Source: Ifrita kowaldi
Taxonomy: Eukaryota; Chordata; Aves; Passeriformes; Cinclosomatidae
DNA: 64,000 nt
NCBI GenBank assembly: GCA_013398055.1
Contig: VZRS01005487.1
Span: forward strand, 249,251 to 313,250
Direction of reading: 5' to 3'
Made by a program: the position numbers and the translations under genes. This document shows, piece after piece, positions 26,681-41,184 of this stretch (its first letter is position 1; every line of letters starts with the position of its first letter). The notes below the pieces were generated by a model. That model was not told the origin of the DNA, did not search any database, and worked only from the letters and a program-made list of their open reading frames with translations.

Positions 26681-29600
26681 CTCTAGAATACTGAACTGCT
26701 GGAGCAGCTCATGGCTGGCGCTCTTGTGCTTCTTTAAATCTTGACTAAAAAAAGCTAACTACTTCTAAACACTACAAACACACCAGTGGAAAGCCCATTC
26801 CTGACAGGTTCATAACAAATATGCTTATATTAACTTTTACATGGAGCAGTCCTAACTTCCAGTCTGATCTCCCTGTGTCGTTCTCTAACATCAAACATTC
26901 CCATGAATCCATGACACCGACTCCCTACTTCCCTAATAGGCTGGGAGACATTTCTAGAATGGAGTATTTTTTAAAATTTTGGGCATGCTGAAATCCCAGA
27001 GGGGCAATTCAGTTCTTTTATAACTTTACAATTGGAGCATAATCAAGCATAAAAATTATTATTCACCTTCTTTGTTATCATGTGGTATTCAAAATCTTTT
27101 TTTTTTAATAATGTATTTAAACAATGCTTTCTAATATAAGGAACAAACATATGATGAAAGAATAAATATGAGAATTAAAATTATATTAATACAAAATTTA
27201 ACACTGCAATCCAAATTCTGTTCTCAAGTATGTTGTTTCACTGACAGATATGACAGGATTTCTATGAAACATAGTGAGAAACTTTAATCTGCCCTGTGGA
27301 CTAAATTCTAATCCTGCAGTTGAGTGTATAGACATCACTGAAATCAACTAAAAAGTCAACTTAAATCCATATTGCTCATGACTCTGTAGCCACATTCAGC
27401 TCTTACACCACCTCTTAGTACTTAAACTTTTATTTTTCTACCCCTAAACCTACAAGATTTAACATTCCCTTTAAATATTTTTTCCTATTTTTTCCATCGA
27501 TAAATCATTCTAAATATTAATATAGTTATGGGGAAAGGGAGGCTTTACACATTTTGTACCCTAAATATTAATTGTCTTATGTAAATTAGGTGTTTTAAAT
27601 AATGTATTTCAGAAAGTTAAGAAAGAAAATGTTAAGCTACTGATGGCTGGATTGAAGCATTCTGGAGGAATGGTGAAATGTTTAAATACATCATATCAAA
27701 CTCATGTCTCATTATCCGTGTGTTAGTTGAAGCACTTTAGCTGCGCAGTGAGAAAAAGTGTTATTATTTACATACAGCAATCCCAATCCTAAAGCAGCAA
27801 CCCACTGTACATATTTACACAGGTAGAAAAGATACAAAAGATTCCTTAGAAATCACATTTAGAAAAGCATGAGACCAGAATGAAATAGGTAATTTATACG
27901 GGCTATTAAGGAAATGGAGTTATCAGAATCCTGGATGAATACTTGTCTTTACAATATTACACAGAGGTAATCTGATTTCCATGACAAATAAACAAATTTC
28001 CCTTGCTAATTGTGGATAATATGATATTTGATTTGCTGAATAATTCCTTCTAGCATCACTGGTTTCAATCTTCACAATTCCTGGTCCTTCCATCATGACG
28101 CAGATGTGGAACGGAGGATATGTTTGAACCTTCAGTACTAAAGACTACAGAATTTCTCTCAATTTTTAAAGGATGTTTTCTGCTTCATGCTTTAGGTCAT
28201 ATGATGTTTCCAAACAAAAGTAACTCATTTTAATGAGGAGTGCTGCTTGGGAGTTTATATAATTCTATATTTATGAAGATAAAAGTTTGACTCTATACAC
28301 AAGAACAGTTTACTGCCCATGATAAAAATGTATGCCTTGAAGTAAACCCATTTTGCAGACATTAGCAGCAGTATCACTATGATAAAGGAAAAGCAGTAGG
28401 TGCTTTAAGAATACAACACAGAATTTACAAGTCTGACATTGCCTTCATGGTAGAGTGCAAAATCAAAAACTTAACCTCCAGATGTGGAAATTAACTAAAG
28501 CAAGTGATACCCCCGTAAATCCCTCTGAAGTGGTTTCCAATAGCAGTTTAACACACAGGGACTGGTACACCTACAAGCCTAAGTGCAGGAAGTTGAACAC
28601 CTTCACTATCCCAACAGAAAGTTAAAACTCTAATGCAGGAATGAATCACTGAAATACTGAGAGTAAGAAACTCTGTTTTTCAAGTGTTATATTATTGCTA
28701 CAATATTTCTTATTTTCCTCCTATAGCTAAATGCTTCTGAAGGTTATTTATCCTCATAATTTATTTAAAAATATAATTTCTAAGTTCTTCAGTATGCACA
28801 TTTTTACAATTTACAAAGTAATTTATCCATCTGGCTGCTTTTACAAATCTTCTGCCATGTGAAAACCTTAATATTCCATCCTCTGACATTCCAATTCAAG
28901 CAAAGAATGAAAATAAGGCTGCAAAAAATAAGCTATTAAATTATCTATTAATTAGCTACTCTAGTGTTTACGTCATGCATGCCAAAGAAGGTGCTTTGTG
29001 TCAGTCAGCCTTTAATAAGGTTTCTGCCTCTAAGAAACAGGAGGTAATGAGCATATTAAAATTATTTTCATTATGAATGCTAAAAATCCAGTTCACCAGT
29101 GCTCTATCTCAGAATCCATGTGACTGCCTATATAGAGTCACTCTGACTCCTATCTCCACTGCATGTCTCACACTTCCCCAGTCCAGATTTCAATCCTTTG
29201 ACCCAACTGACTCCAACCTCCCAGCTCTCCACACTGAGGTACTTGCACTGTTGACCATCCCTATTGCATTCCTGCATTCCCACATTCCCAGTCCTACACA
29301 TAGTGTCCCTACTCCCAAAGTAGTCAAGATTCCTCTCATCCCACTCTTCCTCACAAAACAATGGCATGCCCCATAATATTTCAAATCACAGACCAGGATA
29401 TAAATCAAAGCAGATGTAGAACTGTAACATCACCCAAGAGCAATGTAATGCAGATTAGCTGCTTTTGGGTACAGGCCTGTCTGCAGAGGGCAATTGCTGC
29501 AGTGCAGCTCAAACGCCACAAAAAGCAGGGAAGGAGCAGTGGCAGGAAAGGACTGAGTCATGGGACCCCCAAGCAACCACCTCAGATGCTTGTGCATAAA

Positions 29601-32600
29601 GGTGGCCATATCCAGGATCTAGGATCCAGAACAGGCAAAGCTGGAACCTGAACTACAGGAAAGTTTGTTTTCTGCAACCTACATCTGTACTTCTTATGAC
29701 ACTGGTTTAAAAGTTAAATCTTATTATCAGGGAACTGATGATGACTTCAGCGCACTTTGGTTCTGGGAAGAGACAGCAGGTTACTCAGGGGAAGGGGCCA
29801 AGAGAAGAGATTAGTAGTGCACGGCTCAAATCAAGAAATATGAGGATTAAATCTGTTCTTCTACTGCATGTTCCATGGACAAGTTATGCTACATATTTGT
29901 AAAACAATATAACTTCAACTGTGGTAACTCCAATGCAAAACTTGTCTAAGTTGACATTGTTTAAGGAAATAAAACATAGCAGATTTCCATTAATCATTTT
30001 AAATCTTCTCACTCATGATTAGATAAATTTGCTGATCTATTGAATACTAATTAATTTAAAAATTAGCTAAAGTAAATGGGGATTTTAAAATAGCATACTG
30101 TTAAAACAACAAGCAGCAAACTGGGCTAATATACCACCCACCTATAAAAAAATTAAAGGAATGATAAATAAGCCTGCAGCAACATTTACTCAGCATACCA
30201 GGAAGGTCTAGCCACAGGTATGACACACAGTCTTCTCTCTGTGTTTTCATTATTCCCATAGAGTTTATCACACAAAGAATATCACAGCATGAGACAAGCT
30301 AAGGTATAGCCTGCAGCTTGCCAACAGTGATACACCTAACAAACACCAAGAGGAAAAATGTTTATACTGGTAGAAATGTTTACAGAATTGCATTACAACA
30401 GCCTTTTTTCCTATTTGGTTACCCAATATTATCTTCTGCATGTAACACAAAGCAACTAACTACTGTTGAAAAAAGACAGGCAGCTATCTACACGTAACAG
30501 ACACTGAAAAGAGAGGATAGTAAAAGAGTTATTAAGTTGTTCGGATACATTCCAGTGCCACACCAGTTTTCTTTTTCCTAACCTTCAAACAAATCAGCAG
30601 AGAACTCAAAAAGAAAGAATTAGTCATATAACCCAATCCATAAGAGTTTTTCAATTAGTATTAGAGTTTGTTTATTGGTCTCACATTGACAAACCAAGCC
30701 ACTTCACAATTCTCTGCAGCACTTGTTTTTTTCTTAAAACTCAAAATTTGCTGTTCCAGGAAAGTCTTTTGTCTTCATAAAAAAACCAGCATGACTTATG
30801 AAGAAAGACTATTGGGGAAAGGAGATCACTTGTGATACTGGAAATCTAAGATGAGGTATTTTTTTAACCCACACACATGAATTTTGAGGTGTCTGTTACA
30901 TCATTATTAACACAGCTGCTCAAACTTATGTTTCATAACTAATATATCATTATTTTATGTACATCTGAACTGGGACTCTGCAGTGGAAATACCCTGTTAA
31001 GAGAATATTTTGTGCTATCAGATGACCTCAAGAAACAAACTGAACAGTTAGGCACAAATTCATAATGTCAACAATTCATCTAATCGAACTAACATTTGGA
31101 TTAAATTATTAACTTCTACGTTGCTGAAACTCTAGGGCTATTGGAAATTTTACTATATGTCAAATTCATGCCTGACCCTGCCCAACACAAATCTTTCTAA
31201 AGAAACACGATTAGCACCTGCTGAAGAGACTGACATAAACAGTAACTCAGAACCGTGAACGCGACTTGCCCTCAAAGCTGCATATATTTTACGGAGACAA
31301 AAACACTAAATACATGATTTAATTTCTAGATATCCAGGAAATAACCACTGTTCCTATATTACGCTTAAAAGAGCTCTCTACTCTTCCTTCAATGTGCTCT
31401 TTCAGTTTACAATTACTGCTGAGATTCCTCAGGATAACTTTGGCTTTCAAATCCTTTTATTCTACCAGACACTGGAAGCAAATATTCTCAACATACTCCT
31501 CTCACTTCCGATTTCCCAAAGCATCCTGAGAACACTGATCCACTCATCTTAGGCACCTCTCTTTTATAAATATTAAACATAATTATATATTTATACATTT
31601 ATAAATATTCATTTTCTAGCACAATTCTTAGCAATTTTCCTATTTCTTGATTTCGTATTTTTGAAGCCTAATATGCCTAAATAGCCTTATTTTCTTCTTA
31701 ACCTCAGAAAATTTTAAGTACGATTATAAGAGCCCAACAAATCTGTCAGAATAAGAAACACAGCAGTAGCCTGAACTAGAAGAAAATTACAAAGAGAAAG
31801 ATAAACTAATCTAGATTAATTAAGGATTGTCTACAGTAAGACTTTCTTCTGCTTTTTTTCACGAGCTGAAAACATAATACAAAGGAAACAGAACTATGCA
31901 GTTTCTCAATGAAGATTCATGCACTCATTTCACAACTTGCTTCTCTGCAGTTGAAAAGGGGGCTCCTGAATTTTAAGCTGTCAGCACCAGAGTGGTAGAT
32001 GACTGCTTGTAATTTGGATAGGGAGGGTGTATTTTCACTAGAGAACTTCACTACTGAACTCTCAGAGTGCATCCAGATATGCTTTCAGCTGCCAGGAAGA
32101 ATTTCTGACAGCAGCATCTGCTGTATTCAGCAATTCCTGTAACAACCTTAACACTGGAAAACAAATAGGCAAAGCTGGAGCTCTGCACATGCCCAGAAAA
32201 ACCACATACAGTTGGAATAACTGAGACATGATGAAACAACTTGAGTGGCCGTGGTGAATCAATGCACAGATATTGGCTTGTCAGGAAAGATGAGGAGAAA
32301 AGAAAGAACGTTGCTCTTCATGTTAAGAAAACCGCTGAAGGTATGGAATGGACAAGCTGGTTGATGACATAAGGTGACCCAGGACCAAAGAAGATCCCAG
32401 TGAGGATGACACTGTGGTGTGAATTCGATACCATGAAAAGGCAGCAAAAGGAAGTGGACTGAGTCTTCTTTGAAGTAAGACCCTGGTTCTTACAAGAGAT
32501 TTTAAACCTCACAGAAGGATCCAAGCAAGATTTTTGGAGGGGACTGGGAAAAAATTCTTATCACAGGAGCTAGACAGGTCAACCAAGCCTGGCACACTCC

Positions 32601-32681
32601 TCTGTATTGAAACTAACAGAGAAGGACCTAGTCACACAGCCGCTTTGGCAGAGTGCCCATGAAATAATGGTAGATCAAGAT
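26681..32681. other. GPC5: GPC5 intron 1, nothing recognised
   Basis: AT-rich non-coding. Paired frames on both strands at 29077-29408 are compositional. The segment 32040-32680 is less AT-rich and may extend the LINE fragment that follows. Confidence 0.65.
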
Positions 32682-33045
32682 CCATCTATTCAAAAATATC
32701 AAGTCTAAGAGGTCATCTTTCTCCGCTGGCTGAGTACTTGTGATGAGAAGTTATCTCCTACAAACTGCAAGATTTTCCAAGATCTGCTTATCACAGCAGC
32801 ATGATATTCCCAGATATTTTCAGATATCTGGAAAGTTGAAATGTCCCGTAAGGACAAGGGCTACCTATTGTGAAATTTCTTTTAATTACCTACAGTATAA
32901 CTCATCAGTGCTTACACCCTGGCTAGGTGGTCAGTAGTAAGACCCCCACGACATCTCCTTTGTTTTACATCCCCCTAATCCTCACCCAGAAGCTTTCAAC
33001 CCCATCATCACTAACTGTAAGGGGTTCACGCTACTCCAGACAACA
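32682..33045 (-). mobile_element. old CR1-like LINE fragment, endonuclease domain
   Basis: On the minus strand, allowing frameshifts, this reads as the APE-type endonuclease of CR1/L3 LINEs. ESFWVRI lies near 32977-32997, NKGDVVGV at 32941-32964 (family pattern KGDVVVGVYYRPP), an HFNFPDI-like remnant of the GDFN motif follows, and EKDDLLDLIFLNR is at 32685-32723 (family pattern LLDLLLTN). Heavily decayed. The adjoining 32040-32680 may belong to it, but I could not align it. Lies in GPC5 intron 1. Confidence 0.8.
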
Positions 33046-36000
33046 CTGCAGTGGATGAGTACTAAGCTCTTCAATAAACTTACTACATAAAATGAAAATA
33101 ACTCTGGAAAGGTTGAAAAAAAAGAAAACTCCCAAGTAGATATATTCTGCTTCCCTTACATCACTATAGACTTACAGTTTTATGATGAGTTACTTATTAG
33201 AAAGACATTATACAATTTTGTACAGTACAGAAGTCTCCCCAGTACTACAGCTTCATCTTCAAACTTCAATACAGCTTACATATGAGACCAAATACCAGTC
33301 TCCAAATGAGGAGACTTACAATTGTTCCAAATGAAGAATATAACTGGGGTGGATTTGGGAAAGGTTTTGCTTTATTTTACAGAGTATTTAAAAACCAGGA
33401 AAATACTCCACCCCCCTGTCATCTATGCAAGATGACCTACCTTACCCTCTAAATCTTAGCAGATAATAATTACTTATAAATGTCCTCCCTCTGCTTGGAA
33501 CTGAAAATGTAAGAAAACTTGGCAAACTATTATTATCACATTGCCTGAAACACAAATAACATTGTGTTGCATACAGCAACATTTTAGGCAATGGCATTGT
33601 TATATAACAAACCATAATTTCATAATGAAAAGTGTGTAGCTGAGTTGTCAAACAAAGCAAAAATTAGAACTTGTGAGTGTTATTCCTTATTCTCCTACTA
33701 ACTTGACATGTGTCTTTTTCACAAGAATAACTTTATTTTTCAGAGGCAATGTTCTGCTTTTTCCCTGCGAGCTTCAGTAAAGTGGATCTTGCACAAAACC
33801 CGTTGTGCCATTTTTCCAACATGCATGACCTTTCAACTTCTACATTTTAGTTACTAACTAATAATATATGGGGTAATGGCTCACATGCAGTTCCCTGTGT
33901 ACACAGGCAAAGACATGCATAATACTTGTTTAATATTACAATGAAATAACCTAAAGATTAACTCTATTACCCAAACTCTTCTTAGTATTTTAAACAATTG
34001 TTAGGCACTGCTTAGCTTTTAAACCTAGCCTTTAGTAAAGCAGAAGCTAATTTGAAATTTTATCTAGGCTTTATGGACTTTAGTATACCTTCAACAAGAC
34101 AGCTACACTTTCAGCAAAACCCTAAAACAATAATGAATATTTGTATATGGTTTCAGATGACTCTTCAGTATTATTTTATTCCCTTGATTTTATGAAAAAC
34201 ATTTTTTTAATCAGCATCTTTTGAACATGGATCTCTTTCCCAACCCTAAGGGAATTTTGTTTTATACTTTTAAGACTGCTAATCACATACATATAAAGTA
34301 CATTTTATTGACCTACTTTTGTTCCAGCTCATTAAACACAGCTGCTTTCAATGGCCAGGAAAAAGTAACCAAATACAACATGCAAAGAACCCAAATGACT
34401 AAAAAGTGAATTGTTGCTCAAAACCCACAGAGTGGTTTTGTAGTTGTTTTTTTAGAGATCTAGAGAACAAGAAACAGCTTACGGATAATGTTTCAGAAGA
34501 AGATACATAAACCAAAAAGTGAAACAGGTCCTTCCATTTCAGTACAAGCAACATTAAAAAACCCACACAATTATTTTCTGACTTTTCACATCTAAAAAAA
34601 CTTTCCATCTTCCACAAGAATTATTTTGTCAATAACCAATCTTGAAACAGAGAGACAAAACACTTTCTACTCCAAAAAGGCATATTGGCTCTTTTCAGTA
34701 CCAAATTCTGATGGCTCTACACTGCGATCCACTTTGAGACAAGATCACAAGACAGCTAGAAGTTAAATAACTGAGCCTGTAATAAAAATATATTGATGTA
34801 AACAGTTATGGTATAGGAAAGGTTTTAGAACTGAAAACAACCTAGATAAGTCTATGAAAGACAGTTTGGAAAGAAAAACATAATCATTCTGAGGTATAAG
34901 TTTACCTATCTGGAACTGATTTCAAACTTTTATTCATGGTCTCAGCTGTACAAATCCTTAGTTTTAGTACCTTGAGATAAACAAATGCTCACAGGATGAG
35001 GGCGTTAACTGCCAGGAAAAGAAAATGCCAGATGTGTGGTAAATTTCTGCCTGTCTACTTAGACTTCCAAGAGATCAAATCCAGGGTCTGAAAAATCCCA
35101 GAATTTAGGATTGTCATGACAGTCTTTCAAAAGCCAGCACAGAAATGCCATATGGCTTGGAAGCAATTGTCAAATCAGTGGTTTATTTCAAAATGGATTT
35201 GGAACCTGTATCAGACATGAGTCCTTCTCATGCTTATCCTTTAATATTTATTAACTTATTTTTGTTACAAGCACCACTCCGGTTAAGCATTACTTGCTAT
35301 TATTATGATTGTGGCAAAGCACTTCAGTTTTGCTCAGTAAAAAAGATGGGGATCAGCCTCAAGCACCTGGCCCTGACTGTTGACGCTGTTGAACTATCAC
35401 CTCACTTCTTTCTGTGGCTCTGTTCAGAAGGTGCCAGTATTTCTCTCACTTGCACTTCAAGAGATGGTGCACTCTATATACTGCTTTCAAAGGACACTCC
35501 AGACAACTGTAGTACAAGTTTGGCTCCTTCCTTATATACTCCAAGATCATCTTCCTGCCTACTAGGAGGCACCCCAGCAAGGTGAAGCCATCCCTCCATA
35601 CACCCATGCTGCAGCTCACAGAGCAAAACGTGTCAGCCTGTCCAAAAGCCTTCCCATTTTGCTGGAATTTCGGGGCAGGGGAAGCTACAGTGTCTTGGCG
35701 TTACGAAAGCATCATATTGGTTCTGAAGAAGATTCAAGAGCAAATCCCACTGAGTGAGGAAAGTCAATCCCTTCTACAGGACACAAGCCTTTAGCAATGT
35801 AGACATGAACCTGTCTATTTCACTTGGCATGAGAGTCAGGAGTCAGTCCTCTACCTTCTATTGAGCAGCATCAGCTTTCAGGTCAACCCAGCCAGATCAA
35901 GTCCTAAGACTACTGAGCACTGATGACTTCCTAGAGAAACTGAAAGACTGGAGATAGAGATAGGGAACTGCTATATAGCTGGGCCAAATTTTTTGTTGAT

Positions 36001-36951
36001 TTTTATCTCAAAATATTGTCAAGTTTTTTTAACAGTGATCATTTTGTGGATTCAGAGGTGAAATGTTCACACATATATAAAAGTATGTTGTTGGCAGAGG
36101 TCCTTACAAAAACAGATGTGATATAGTGAACATCAGTAACTGATTTGACAGAGCAATTCACTTTCTGTCTCTGACTAAATCCTTTTCCAGAGCTCTGAAT
36201 GTCTGTTAAACAAACAGAGTAATTAGAAGTGTCCCTGCCTGCACACACCAAACAGAAAAAAAACCCAAACAAATTTGACTTGAGGTAGAACCAAAATACA
36301 AATTACCCAAATGTAAATTACATTAGAACCACAAATTAAAACTCAAATATGATCTTGGAATTGCATTAAACTAACCGGCTGGATTTAAACTGACTTCTAT
36401 TGTTACTTTAAGGGGAATTAGCAAGAATATTTTAACTTGATTTAACAATAGCACCACAGACCAACTTTTTCTGACATTATCTCATCCTTCCAGCATGGTT
36501 TTTCTCATTTACTCAATTTCATATTCATAATGGTTCTCTACCAAAAAGCCTTTGCATTAAAATTTATACTAACCACAGTCTTCACTCTCTTTTACGTTTC
36601 TGGTTCTCATAATTGCACACGTGATCTCCCAACGTTTGCTGAAAAGAAGCCTAGATTGAGTCCTGAAAAATAACCCAACAAAACTTCAAAACCAAAAAAG
36701 CAAACACACAGAAACCAACCAACCAACCAAACAGCTGAGAAAAAAATATCTCCAGCATTTTTTTCCCCCACTTCACTGGGGATTGTTTGGTTTTACAGTG
36801 ACAGCAAATGCAGCATTTTTCAATAAGCCACAGAATTCAGCCTTTTGGTGCAAACAGAAGCCTGGAAGTTTGTTCACTGACATAAGTACCAGAGGCTCTC
36901 TGTCAAGAAGGCAAGAGGGAATGGTTTACCAACCATCCTATTCTGCCGGCA
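33046..36951. other. GPC5: GPC5 intron 1, nothing recognised
   Basis: The 146-codon plus-strand frame at 35145-35585 has no recognisable domain, no coding-like composition and no upstream promoter. It is most likely chance. Confidence 0.65.
36664..36732 (+). repeat. A/C-rich tract with (AACC)n
   Basis: Low-complexity A/C sequence ending in a short AACC microsatellite at about 36712-36730. Confidence 0.9.
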
Positions 36952-37120
36952 CTAGAATCGTACCATAAAATGGTTTGTGTCGGAAGGGACCTTGCAGAAC
37001 ATCTAGTTCCAACCCTCTGCTATGGGCAGGGACCCCTTTCACTAGACCAGGTTGTTCAAAGCCCCATCCAGCCTGGCCTTGAACACTCCCAGGCATTGGG
37101 GATCCACACCTTCTCTGTCC
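36952..37120 (-). mobile_element. CR1 LINE 3' fragment
   Basis: Inverted CR1 3' end in good condition: GTCGGAAGGGACCTTGCAGA, CATCTAGTTCCAACC, TGGGCAGGGACCCC, and CCCATCCAGCCTGGCCTTGA. One of the younger-looking copies here. In GPC5 intron 1. Confidence 0.95.
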
Positions 37121-40100
37121 TAGGTATTCTGAGAGAAGGAAACCAGAGAAGAAATATTATTTGCAATCAAAATAACAAGAAGAGTTCAGAGCTCCCATTT
37201 AATCTGTCTGAAAAAAAAATGAGCTTCTGAAATCAGCTAAAAGCTCTAGATTTACTAGCATATATGGGGTAAAAGAGTGTAAGTTTACAAGGAAGTTGCT
37301 TAGGTTACAGTACCAGAAAGGATATATAATACTCTGAACACAGGAAATATTTTTTTTTTATTTTGCATATTTCATACAGCATCCTTCATACAGCAAAAAA
37401 GTGTCTTTAAGGATTTTTAATTACTGAGGTTATTCTGTACAGTCCCACCAAAAAAGTACTTGTAGCACAGAACCAGACAGGAAAAAACCAAAGTATTTTT
37501 GCAACTAACATATAAAATCAGTGTGAAAGTGATAAATGTTCCAATATAGCATGTGATGGGGCTGAGCATAAGTCTGTACTATAGTTCCCAAATCTCTTTT
37601 ACAAAAGATTGAGAACAGTTAGTCAAATGTCTTGATTGCTAGGGGTAGCAATAAGTATCCTGGGATTGGTAAATATATTAATTTATTTTGGTAATTAGTT
37701 ACCATTTTCAACACTATGATATCCTGTGCTATGTGAATGATAACAAACTCAAATTTGCAGCTCCCATATCCTTCAAGATCACCTACATATATATATATGT
37801 CATTTTTGCATAGGATAACACAAATATTTTTTCTCCATTAAAGATACACAACTTTTATACAATAGCTGCAAAACTAATTACATAAAATAATGCATAGTTT
37901 TTTGAGCTAACATATATTCAAAATACAGACACATGGCAATTTCCAGAACTAGCATTTGCATGATTCGCTCATATAAGGCTGCTTAGTTTTTATTCCTACT
38001 AAGAAGAGAAGAAATGTGAATGGTACAGCCTTTTTTTAATACATGCAATGAAAACAACGCAAATATAAGCCCTATAATTTTATTGACTTCCACTGTACAC
38101 AAATCCATACATCAACCAGCATTCCTGCTGTTGTTCAGCTGGTGATCCTACTCCACCCCAAAGATTCAGCTTAAGACATTTAAATGAAAGTGTTGTTAAA
38201 CAAGTTATGTCTAAGGTATCATTAAAATAAAGACACAGAGGCAGTGCAGTAGAGGCATTTATGCAACTTGTTCTGAAGACAACATCAACATTTGATAACG
38301 GAGTAGCTCCAAGATGCCACAAGCTCCACTGGCTGTGCACTGTGGTTGCCCACAAGGAGCCCCTGAGATGCCAAAGGTATCCCACCCACCACACACTGCA
38401 CCACCAGAAAGATGGAAGTTTCCCAGAGTTATTGTATCTGTCAGCCCCATTGGGAACATTATGGAAACCCTAAAATGCTGCCAGATGCCCACATTTCAGC
38501 ACCCGAATTAAACCTTACAAAGGCAGCTTGGACACCTACAAAAAATGTCTGTGTTGTATTGGGTGCATGTGTGTGTTTTATATACAAATACACTACTAAG
38601 TGCCATCAGAAAAGGTTTTAAAATATTTTTACATCTTGCCTCAAAAGAAGGCTTAATACAGAAGACCAGTAGCAAAAAGTGACATTTCTTTTCACATTAA
38701 GCTTTCAGCCTACTAATACCTTTAATCACACCTAAACCTTCTAAAATACTCATTTAATCCCCATTTTCTTGTCACTGCCAATTCTGGATAGATTTTACTG
38801 TTTGCAATTATTTGTTTCATGATATCTGAGATCAATGCTATTCAGAGCAAGAACTCTGGCTGCCCACAGAAATGTAATTCCTTCAAAGAGTGAAAGGCTG
38901 CTGACCATGCAGCTGTACCACACCTCCTGCTGCCCACTGTTTGCAAGGGCAGCAGCAGAGAAAGGAATTCTTTTATATTCTTACAATTCAAACATGGCTT
39001 TTCCTTCGAACAGGAAATGCAGAAAAATCAAAATCAAAAGAAGAAAGTGAGTGGTGGTGTAAAAGATATTATAGGGGAAAGGAGGAAATCAGAGGAGCAG
39101 AACAGAAGAAACATACGTAAGGTACTGTAGTTCTTTCCTTGAGTCAACGTATTTCCTCCCTATCCCAAGTACACAAATGAATGGTATAGTAATCAAAATA
39201 AATGACAATGACAGAGAAAGCATAATAATTACACTAGGCTACAGAATGAGAAGAACATAGATAAAGTGATACCATACATTCATACTGATATTATTCACAC
39301 AAATAATCAGCACAAAAACCCTAATTGCTTTAACTCAGATTTCACTTTCCACACATTTTCATTTGCACAGCACCTGTCTCATCAGGCTTCCCACTGAAGT
39401 GTTTATTTTCTTTTTTATCAAAGACAACTATAAAATCTTTAGGTTAGGACAATGCAAGAAGACAACAATGCATGTTGATAGATTTCCTAGTGACCTAAAT
39501 ATAGTACTCTGATTTGTAAACTATACACTACAACATTGACTGTGTTAAGAATTATCTGTCATGTTTAAAGCTAGAGTCATTAAAAGCCATATTTTGGAGG
39601 GATTCCTTTAAAATAAAACTAGGACACCTTATCTCAACTTGCAGAGTTAATAAAAACTACACAGATTATCTTTTTAAAAGCATGAGTCGAGCTATTGATA
39701 TTTTAAAGTGAGGGGGACATTAACTCAGCTTTTGTTGCATTTTCTGTCCAGAAAAGCACTGACTCACATTTACTAGTTAACTTGTCATCCAAACATGAAC
39801 ACACTTTACAAATGTGTAAAAAAAAAGTTATTTTCTTATCCTATGTCGCTGATCACAAAATACTTGCATTTTAATTCCCTGAGTTCAACTGAGGTTCTCA
39901 CAAACCTGGAAACAAAACTTCAAAACTAAAAACGTACACCTTATTATATACGGGCTTTGCAATGTCATTCAGTAACTACTTAAAAATAAAATCACATTGT
40001 TGATACAAATGCTAGATATACTCAAATTGCCATAAAGACTCTCCTTTCCCAGGAATTTTATTCCATTGCAGTGACAGGCAGATATCCAGTACAGAAAATG

Positions 40101-40139
40101 CGCAGCCCGACCACTTGCAGCGGTGTAAGTCATTCTCAT
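37121..40139. other. GPC5: GPC5 intron 1, nothing firmly recognised
   Basis: AT-rich except at about 38090-38520, a less AT-rich patch with overlapping frames on both strands and an AATAAA on the minus strand at 38079-38084. This may be an old insertion, but no family is recognised. Confidence 0.6.
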
Positions 40140-40500
40140 TTCACAGCAGAGTAACTCCAGCAGCCCCAGACGCAGTTCGGTGGCGCGCCCCAGCCTCCAG
40201 GGTTCGCGCTGGCACCGATGGAACCGTGCCTGTCCACGGCCGCCTGGAAGCAGGATGACCCCAGCTGAAGCGGGCTCGCTCTGCTGTGCGCGATACGGAG
40301 TGGAAGTGGGCTTTAGGGGGCAAGGGGGCTTTAGGCAGGTGTCGGGGTGNACGCCCGGGGCGGCAGCGGGAGGGCGCTGCCCAGCGCCGGTGTCGGGGCT
40401 GGGCACGGGCTGTTTGGGTAGGAGATCGCTCCACGTACACCCAGGGTGCTGGGAGTGCGGGCTGCATAGGAGAAACCCACAGGCACAGGAAGCGATGGCA
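40140..40500. promoter_or_regulatory. CpG-rich island in GPC5 intron 1
   Basis: A sharp GC- and CpG-rich stretch in AT-rich surroundings, 0.9 kb into intron 1, with one undetermined base at 40350. Open frames on both strands reflect base composition; none resembles a known protein. It may be the downstream arm of the GPC5 CpG island, split by the same assembly problem as the exon block. Confidence 0.55.
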
Positions 40501-40889
40501 TGGTAAGGGAGCAATTTCGACCCAAAAACACACAAAAAAAGGGAAAAAAAATTGTTGCGCTTTGGGGAACTACTAGCAACAGGCTTCACACTGTCAGCAA
40601 GGTACGCCATTCAGTTTGGCTTGAAATTCCAAGAATTCGGCAGTCTTCAAGGCATCTTCAAAAGTTTCAGTTTCCCGAGGCAAAAGTGACACGGGACCAA
40701 TTTACAAAACTCTGTCCTGTCTACAAGCTGAAGTCCGATGGTAACTGTCAGAGCAGCCAAGGAAGCAGCTGGGACGCATCAGGTTATCTTTACAACAGCT
40801 TCCGTGATGCCAAAATCAATAATCCTGTCCATGCACAAATTTTGAATGTCACACCTTACCCCTTATAGCCAGAAATTCTTCTTAGTGTG

Positions 40890-41184
40890 TTTTGAAGCTG
40901 CCAGTGGTCATTCAGCACTGTAAAACATAAAGCTTTCAATTTAAAAGAAATCTTTAAGCCATGTCAGCAATTTCTACACAAGACTGCAAATCCAGTTCTA
41001 AGTGTGGATTATTCTACACATTCATTTGAATACAGTTAACAAACTGAAACATAAGTTATTAAAATTTTCACTAGAGATCAACCACTTCACTACTGAGCAA
41101 AGCAATAAAATAAGGTCATTATCCAGTCTACGGAATGACAGTTCATAAGAAGGGTAGAGGACTAGTATTTCTGAATCATCCATA
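40890..41184 (+). repeat. 295-bp direct repeat, copy 1
   Basis: Identical by eye over all 295 bases to 41636-41930. Unique-looking AT-rich sequence with no transposon features. It ends exactly at an N. Most likely one end of a contig duplicated in assembly. Confidence 0.95.

Noticed and set aside
35145..35585. 146-codon plus-strand frame in GPC5 intron 1
   Set aside because: No recognisable domain, no splice or promoter context, and a second overlapping frame of similar quality. Chance is likelier.
38079..38520. Possible minus-strand 3' exon or processed copy with AATAAA
   Set aside because: No parent gene recognised, and AATAAA is common in AT-rich DNA. Kept only as a note in the intron entry.
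39969..40610. 213-codon minus-strand frame over the intron 1 CpG island
   Set aside because: Long frames on both strands in GC-rich DNA with an N. No similarity to a known protein.
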